The notes under the pieces: model-generated
What the model was told of the DNA's origin: nothing
The model's database searches: none
The model's input: the letters and a program-made list of their open reading frames with translations, nothing else
Assembly: GCA_023390705.1 (NCBI GenBank)
Contig: JAEWCI010000094.1
Span: 1 to 10,371, forward strand
Origin: Pseudomonadota bacterium
Lineage (GTDB): Bacteria > Pseudomonadota > Alphaproteobacteria > Acetobacterales > Acetobacteraceae
DNA: 10,371 bases
Reading direction: 5' to 3'
In this document: one piece after another, positions 6,041 through 10,371 of the stretch
Layout: each line of letters opens with the position of its first letter
Numbering within the stretch: the first letter of the stretch is position 1
Position numbers and translations under genes: made by a program

Positions 6041-7036
6041 ATGGCTGTCGCGCCGCTGAAGGGCAGGCGCGTGCTGGACCTGGGCGCGCTCTGCGCCCAG
6101 CGGCCGCACGGCCTTGCCGCCGCCATGGCCGCCAAGCTCTGCGCTGCCTATGGCGCGGAAGTGGTGCGGCCGTTGCCGCCAGGGGGCGAACCCCTGGCCG
6201 GACACCAGCCTCTCTTGCCGGATGGCAGTTCGGCGCTGGACCGCTTCCTGAACACCGGCAAGCGGAACGGCCCGGCCGAAGGCCGCTTCGACGTGGCGAT
6301 CGGCGATGACGCCACGCTGCGCAGCGCCGATGCCATGGTGAAGGTGCGGATCTCCGTCTTCGGCCTGCGCGACGGCGCGGTGCAGGACCCGCCGATGAGC
6401 GAGCTTGGCCTGCTGGCGCTTTCCGGCCTGCTCGGCATCGTCGGCGAGGCCGAGGGACCGCCGGCACGGCTTGCCGGTCACCAGGCGGCCTATGCCTCCG
6501 GCCTTGCCGCCACCACCGCGCTGCTCGCGGCGCTGCGGGGCGGCGGGGAGGAGCTGATCGACATCTCGCTGTTCGACGTCACCACCTGGCTGAACTGGAA
6601 GGTGGCCGCCGGCACCATCGTCTCCGGCACCGCCCCGCGCCGTGGTGGGGACCGGGTGGACTGGTTCACCATGCCGGCCAAGGACGGCCATATCGCCCTG
6701 GTCTATCAGGAGAAGGACTGGCCGCCGTTGCGCGACCTGGTGGGCGACCCGCGCCTGCATGACGAACGCTTCGCCACCCGTCCCGGCCGGCGCATCCACC
6801 GGCCGGCGCTGAAGGAAATCCTCGGCCCCTGGTTCCTGGCCCGCACCCGCGCGGAAATCACCGCCGCCGCCCAGGCGCGGCGCGTGCCGATCGGGCCCGT
6901 GGTGTGGCCAACGGAACTGCTGGACGACGCACAGCACAAGGCGCGCGGCTTCATCGCGCCGGATGGCATGCCGGCGCTGCCCGTTGGCTGGGACGGCCGG
7001 CGCGTGAGTGCCGAGGAGAGCATCGATGCCGCATGA
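6041..7036 (+). CDS. Family III CoA-transferase, subunit lacking the catalytic Asp
   Basis: A 331-residue member of the CaiB/BaiF (family III) CoA-transferases, shorter than the roughly 400 usual. The N-terminus LKGRRVLDLGALCA and GAEVVRPLPPGGEPL match the first Rossmann-like part. The usual CLDLKDPxGR and ADVLVENYRPGV block is strongly contracted between about 70 and 115. The central small domain is complete (TMPAKDGHIALVY, DPRLHDERFATR, RRVPIGPV, KARGF). The position of the acyl-carrying Asp, before the Y-x-x-G-L motif, reads GHQAAYASGL (A150), so this subunit should not form the Asp-CoA anhydride. The C-terminal GExxxxVLxELG tail is missing. It starts 2 bp after the crotonase stop with a poor ribosome binding site, implying translational coupling. 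With the next gene, which overlaps it, it probably forms a heteromeric enzyme like BbsEF. Confidence 0.85.
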   Translation: MAVAPLKGRRVLDLGALCAQRPHGLAAAMAAKLCAAYGAEVVRPLPPGGEPLAGHQPLLPDGSSALDRFLNTGKRNGPAEGRFDVAIGDDATLRSADAMVKVRISVFGLRDGAVQDPPMSELGLLALSGLLGIVGEAEGPPARLAGHQAAYASGLAATTALLAALRGGGEELIDISLFDVTTWLNWKVAAGTIVSGTAPRRGGDRVDWFTMPAKDGHIALVYQEKDWPPLRDLVGDPRLHDERFATRPGRRIHRPALKEILGPWFLARTRAEITAAAQARRVPIGPVVWPTELLDDAQHKARGFIAPDGMPALPVGWDGRRVSAEESIDAA

Positions 7037-8066
7037 ACTGCCGCTTTCCGGCATCAAGGTGGTGGATCTCGGCTGGCTGACGGCCGGCGCCGCCTCCTCC
7101 ACCATGCTGCTCGACCTTGGCGCCGAGGTGGTGAAGGTGGAAGGGCCGGGCGCCATCGACCCGTTCCGCAACAACGAGAACTCCACGCCCGACAGCGACT
7201 GGTGGAATCAGTCCGCCTGGTTCCAGTTCACCAACCGCGGCAAGCGCTCGGTCTGCCTGGACCTGAAGGACCCGCGCGGGCGGGAGGTGCTGCTGCGCCT
7301 GCTGGAACAGGCCGATGTGCTGGTGGAGAATTACCGCCGCGGCGTGCTGGCCGGCTTCGGCCTGGCGCCGGAATTCCTCCGCCAGCGCTTCCCCCGCCTG
7401 GTCATCGCCAGCATTTCCTCACAGGGCGAGAACGGGCCGGACCGCGACATGACGAGCTTCGGCTCCACGCTGGAAGCCACTGGCGGCCTGGCCTCGCTGA
7501 CCGGCAGCATGGAAGCGCCCGTCATCACCGGACGGGACGTGAATTACCCGGACCAGGTGGTCTGCCTCTTCGCCTCCGGCGCCATCATCGCCGCGCTGCT
7601 GGAACGCGACCGCACCGGCCAGGGCGCGCATCTCGACCTCTCGCAGCGTGAACTCACCAGCTTCCTGCTGGGCGAGGAACTGATCGCCGCCGCTGCCGGC
7701 GCCCCTTCCCCGCGCCGCGGCAATGGTGACCCGATGGACCCGGAGGAGGCGGTGGTGCCGGATGGCGATGGCTGGCGCGCGGTATGGTCCGGCGGCAGCG
7801 CCCCGGTGCGCGATGGCGCTGCCCTGGCCGCCTCGGCGGATTTCCTGGCCGGCACCGCGGTGCTGCGGGCGCCGGATGGCAGGCCGGCCAAGGGCATCCC
7901 CTACCGCTTCGCCCGCCGTCCGCTGACGGTACCCGGCAACGCCCGGGCACTGGGCGAGGACAACCGCGCGGTGCTGGCCGAGCTTGGCCTGACCGGGATG
8001 GAGATCACCGAACTGGAACGGGCTGGGCTGCTGGCCACCAAGCCACGCGGCAGGAAGCCGGAATAG
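7026..8066 (+). CDS. Family III CoA-transferase, subunit with the catalytic Asp
   Basis: A 346-residue family III CoA-transferase subunit that moves CoA from a donor such as succinyl-CoA to a carboxylic acid. It has the full N-terminal pattern: LSGIKVVDLGWLTAG, GAEVVKVEGPGAIDPFR, NRGKRSVCLDLKDPRG, ADVLVENYRRGVL and SSQGENGPDRD. D176 in DVNYPDQV sits at the position of the catalytic Asp, and RTGQGAHLDLSQRE follows. The central small domain, about 90 residues in typical members, is largely collapsed into a Gly/Ala/Pro-rich stretch around 225-275. The C-terminal GEDNRAVLAELGL block, missing from the partner, is present. The ATG at 7026 overlaps the upstream gene by 11 bp and has GAGGAG at 7013-7018, seven nt before it; an earlier in-frame start at 7008 is less likely. 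The likely role is substrate activation as the first intracellular step. Confidence 0.88.
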   Translation: MPHELPLSGIKVVDLGWLTAGAASSTMLLDLGAEVVKVEGPGAIDPFRNNENSTPDSDWWNQSAWFQFTNRGKRSVCLDLKDPRGREVLLRLLEQADVLVENYRRGVLAGFGLAPEFLRQRFPRLVIASISSQGENGPDRDMTSFGSTLEATGGLASLTGSMEAPVITGRDVNYPDQVVCLFASGAIIAALLERDRTGQGAHLDLSQRELTSFLLGEELIAAAAGAPSPRRGNGDPMDPEEAVVPDGDGWRAVWSGGSAPVRDGAALAASADFLAGTAVLRAPDGRPAKGIPYRFARRPLTVPGNARALGEDNRAVLAELGLTGMEITELERAGLLATKPRGRKPE

Positions 8067-8106
8067 GCCACGGCACAAAGCCGGGCACAAAGGGAGGAAC
8101 CACATC

Positions 8107-9078
8107 ATGCGCCGCCGCACGCTGCTCGCCGCCCCCGCCCTTCTGACCCTGGCGCGTGGCGCCGCAGCGCAAGGCGACGCCGGGGGCTACCCGGACCGTC
8201 CGGTGCGGATGGTGGTGCCCTTCCCGCCCGGCGGCGGCACCGACAATCTCGGCCGCATGGTGGCGCGGGCGCTCACCGACAGGCTCGGCCAGCCGGTGGT
8301 GATCGAGAATCGCGGCGGCGCCGGCGGGAATATCGGCTCCGCCCTGGTCGCGCAGGCCACGCCGGATGGCTACACCATCCTGTTCAACGGCAATGGCATG
8401 GCCATCGCCGATATCCTGTTCCGCAACCCTGGCTATGACTGGAAGCGCGACTTCGCCTGGGTGGCGCGCACCGCCAGCACGCCCATCCTGCTGGTGGTGA
8501 ACGAGCATGTGCCGGTGACCAACCTGGCCGAGTTCATCGCCTATGCGAAGGCCAATCCCGGCCGGCTGAACCACGGCACGGCCGGCGCCGGCACGCCGAT
8601 GCATCTGGGCGCGGAACTGTTCAACGAGATGGTAGGCACCCGCATCATCCACGTGCCCTATCGCGGCACCGGCCCTTCCGTCGCCGGGCTGCTGGGCAAC
8701 GAGGTGCAGGTGATGTTCGCCAGTTCCACCGCGGTGGACGGGCTGATCCGCGATGGCAAGGTGCGCGCCATCGCCGTCACCTCGGCAAAGCGGGCCCGCG
8801 GCTGGCCGAACCTTCCGTCCATCGCCGAGGCGCTCCCCGGCTACGCCGCCGAGCTGTGGTATCCCGTGGCCGCACCGGCGCGCACGCCGCAGGCTATCGT
8901 GGCGAAGCTGGAAGCGGCGCTGCGCGACGTGATGGCGGACACCGCCTTCATCAGCGCCATCACCGAACGCGGCTTCGACCCGGAATACCTCGACAGTGCC
9001 GGCACGGTGCGGGCGCTGGAGGAGGAGCGCAATCGCTGGGCACCGGTCCTGCGCCGCGCCAACATCACCGCGGAGTAG
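8107..9078 (+). CDS. Bug-family (TctC-like) periplasmic substrate-binding protein
   Basis: A 323-residue extracytoplasmic receptor of the tripartite tricarboxylate transporter (TTT) type. Residues 1-22 form a signal peptide, with RRRTLL near the start (a possible Tat motif), a hydrophobic core and AAAQG at the probable cleavage site. Bug hallmarks follow: VPFPPGGGTDNLGR with D46, a residue the family uses to bind carboxylate substrates through ordered waters; ENRGGAGGNIG (67-77); PDGYTILF (86-93); HVPYRGTGPSVAGLL; and a C-terminal ERNRWAPVLRRANI helix. Members bind citrate, glutamate, nicotinate, terephthalate, adipate and other carboxylates. No TctA/TctB membrane genes are in the window, which is common for orphan Bug genes. 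It starts 40 bp after the CoA-transferase, with AGGGAGGAA at 8091-8099, so it is probably the sixth gene of the operon and captures its substrate. Confidence 0.93.
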   Translation: MRRRTLLAAPALLTLARGAAAQGDAGGYPDRPVRMVVPFPPGGGTDNLGRMVARALTDRLGQPVVIENRGGAGGNIGSALVAQATPDGYTILFNGNGMAIADILFRNPGYDWKRDFAWVARTASTPILLVVNEHVPVTNLAEFIAYAKANPGRLNHGTAGAGTPMHLGAELFNEMVGTRIIHVPYRGTGPSVAGLLGNEVQVMFASSTAVDGLIRDGKVRAIAVTSAKRARGWPNLPSIAEALPGYAAELWYPVAAPARTPQAIVAKLEAALRDVMADTAFISAITERGFDPEYLDSAGTVRALEEERNRWAPVLRRANITAE

Positions 9079-9121
9079 TCCTGATTATGCGGCGCCTGCC
9101 TGCCGTGCCGTTGCCGGTTGA

Positions 9122-9340
9122 TCCAGGCTGGTGGGGCCTGCCGGGACGCCGCCCGACCGGATCGCCAGGCTGCACGCGGCGCCCAACGCCACCCAGGCCG
9201 ACCCCGACATCGTCCGGCGTCTGATGGCCGGCAGGCTGGAGGTGGAGCCGAGTCCGACAGCGGAGGATTTTCGCCGGCCCTACACCGCCGATCTGGCGAA
9301 ATGGGAGGAGGTGGCGCGGCGCGGCAATCTGCGGCAGTAG
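9122..9340 (+). pseudogene. C-terminal remnant of a Bug-family substrate-binding protein gene
   Basis: The frame ending at TAG 9338-9340 encodes about 70 residues matching only the C-terminal end of a Bug protein. GPAGTPPDRIARLHAA aligns with APAGTPADRIARLHAA of the downstream receptor, continuing through NATQADPD, RRLMAGRLEVE and KWEEVARRGN; about half of the aligned residues are identical. The frame is closed upstream by TGA at 9119-9121, and no N-terminal lobe, signal peptide or PGGxxD segment precedes it in frame. An ATG at 9087 followed by codons for MRRLPAVPLP, in another frame, could be the residue of the original signal peptide, which would mean an internal deletion of most of the gene. 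A GTG at 9131 could start translation but has no ribosome binding site. A functional short protein is unlikely. Confidence 0.7.
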
Positions 9341-9368
9341 TGAAGCAAGCTCTGCCGGGAGAATCACC

Positions 9369-10331
9369 ATGCGCCGCCTCGCCTTGTTCCTGCTCGCCCT
9401 CGCCTGGACGACCCCGGCCCTGGCGCAAGGCTTCCCCGAACGGCCGCTGCGGCTGGTCATCCCCTATACCCCCGGCGGCACCAACGACATTGTCGGCCGG
9501 CTGGTCACCGATGGCATGGCGCAGCGCCTCGGCCAGCCTTTCGTCATCGAGAACCGCGGCGGCGCCGGCGGCATGCTGGGCAGCGAGGTCGTCGCGAAAT
9601 CCCCGCCGGATGGCTACACCATCCTGCTCGGCAGCAGCGGCAGCCTGACCATCACCTCCCTGGTGCATGCGCGGGTGCCCTATGACGTCACCACCGCCTT
9701 CGCGCCGATCGGGCTGATGGCGCAGGGTCCGAATGTCATCGTCGTTCATCCCGGCCTGCCGGTGCGCAACCTGCGGGAATTGCAGGAACTGGCGAAGTCC
9801 GGGCGAATGCCGCTGACCTATGCCTCTCCGGGAGTGGGCAGCACGGGCCATGCCGCCGGGGCGCTGATCCTCCAGGCGCTCGGAGTCGAGATGGAGCATG
9901 TTCCCTATCGCGGCACCTCCCCGGCGATGACCGATGTGATGGCCGGGCGGGTGCATGTCTTCACCAACGCCCTGGCGCCGATGCTGCCCAATGTGAATGA
10001 CGGCCGGCTGCGGGCCATCGCCATCGCCGGGCCGCGCCGCACCCCTGCCATGCCGGATCTGCCGACCACCGGGGAACAGGGCTTCCCGGAGATCATCGCG
10101 GCCACTTGGTACGGCTTGTTCGCCCCTGCCGGCACGCCCGCGGACCGCATCGCCCGGCTGCATGCGGCACTGAATGCCACGCTGGCCGACCCTGAGGTGC
10201 AGCGCCGCCTGCTGGAGGGCGGGGTGGAGGTGGAAGCCAGCGAAAGCCCCGAAGCCTTCGGCCGCTTCTTCGCCGAGGACCGGGAGCGCTGGGCGCCGGT
10301 AGTGCGCCGCGCGGGGATGCGCTCGGAATAG
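9369..10331 (+). CDS. Bug-family (TctC-like) periplasmic substrate-binding protein, second intact copy
   Basis: A 320-residue receptor paralogous to the one at 8107. The Sec-type signal peptide spans residues 1-19 (hydrophobic stretch to TPALA, then QG). Family motifs are IPYTPGGTNDIVGR with D40 as the likely ligand-contacting Asp, ENRGGAGGMLG (61-71), PDGYTILLG, GHAAGALILQALG, HVPYRGTSPAMTDVMAG and the C-terminal ERWAPVVRRAGM. It shares a 23-base identical block with the first receptor (8360-8382 and 9604-9626), but the binding-loop residues differ (GSSGSL against NGNGMA), suggesting a different ligand preference. GGGAG at 9357-9361 precedes the ATG by seven nt. It lies 28 bp after the remnant gene and may be cotranscribed with the operon, or be read from its own promoter in the 290-bp gap after 9078. 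No membrane partner genes are visible. Confidence 0.93.
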   Translation: MRRLALFLLALAWTTPALAQGFPERPLRLVIPYTPGGTNDIVGRLVTDGMAQRLGQPFVIENRGGAGGMLGSEVVAKSPPDGYTILLGSSGSLTITSLVHARVPYDVTTAFAPIGLMAQGPNVIVVHPGLPVRNLRELQELAKSGRMPLTYASPGVGSTGHAAGALILQALGVEMEHVPYRGTSPAMTDVMAGRVHVFTNALAPMLPNVNDGRLRAIAIAGPRRTPAMPDLPTTGEQGFPEIIAATWYGLFAPAGTPADRIARLHAALNATLADPEVQRRLLEGGVEVEASESPEAFGRFFAEDRERWAPVVRRAGMRSE

Positions 10332-10346
10332 CAGGTACCGGGCCGC

Positions 10347-10371
10347 GGGGGGGGGGGGCGGCGGCGCCGCC
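10347..10371. repeat. G12 homopolymer followed by a GC palindrome at the window end
   Basis: Bases 10347-10358 are 12 consecutive G. One C follows, then GGCGGCGCCGCC (10360-10371), a perfect 12-bp palindrome reaching the window's last base. It starts 15 bp past the receptor stop. It could be part of a terminator hairpin or a slippage-prone tract, but G runs next to GC palindromes are also where assemblies break or miscall, so length and truth are uncertain. Confidence 0.5.

Noticed and set aside
8107..10331. A complete tripartite tricarboxylate transporter in the window
   Set aside because: Only substrate-binding proteins are present; no TctA-like or TctB-like membrane protein gene was found on either strand.
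1..10371. CRISPR arrays, tRNA or rRNA genes, insertion sequences, toxin-antitoxin or phage-defence genes
   Set aside because: No regularly spaced direct repeats, tRNA cloverleaf, rRNA sequence, transposase or defence-type domain was recognised in any gap or gene.

Overview
This is a GC-rich window in which every gene lies on the + strand and C or G fills nearly all third codon positions. The mix of Bug-type (TctC-like) periplasmic receptors, paired family III CoA-transferases and a glutathione-dependent class III alcohol dehydrogenase fits a GC-rich alphaproteobacterium of the Acetobacteraceae (Roseomonas-like) or, less likely, a betaproteobacterium. That placement is inference. No RNA gene, CRISPR array, insertion sequence or phage gene was seen.

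Layout. 1-120 is the 3' end of an unidentified gene. 173-1702 encodes an SLC13/DASS-type anion permease whose two SNT signature motifs both read SAT. 1779-2207 encodes a small SnoaL-like protein. 2208-2432 is non-coding, rich in inverted repeats, and leads to 2433-3545, class III alcohol dehydrogenase / S-(hydroxymethyl)glutathione dehydrogenase (frmA). A GC-rich hairpin follows. From 3690 a compact operon runs with overlapping or nearly touching genes: thiolase-fold protein (3690-4847), DUF35 OB-fold partner (4844-5254), crotonase-family protein (5259-6038), family III CoA-transferase subunit lacking the catalytic Asp (6041-7036), and family III CoA-transferase subunit keeping it (7026-8066). 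It continues into a Bug receptor (8107-9078), the C-terminal remnant of a second Bug receptor (about 9122-9340), and a further intact Bug receptor (9369-10331). The window ends in a run of 12 G followed by a GC palindrome.

How the genes may work together (inference). The thiolase-like, DUF35, crotonase and two CoA-transferase genes are the same family set as bbsB, bbsA, bbsH, bbsE and bbsF of benzylsuccinate beta-oxidation. The two dehydrogenase steps (BbsG, BbsCD) and benzylsuccinate synthase are absent here. The thiolase-fold protein also lacks the nucleophilic Cys and carries the Tyr-containing C-terminal motif resembling Ltp2-type steroid side-chain aldolases, which also work with a DUF35 partner. 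A coherent reading is: uptake of an unsaturated or substituted (di)carboxylate by the Bug receptors; CoA transfer by the heteromeric transferase; hydration by the crotonase; and retro-aldol cleavage by the thiolase-fold/DUF35 pair. This would parallel itaconate catabolism (CoA transfer, hydration, C-C lysis) but use a different lyase fold. The substrate cannot be read from the sequence.
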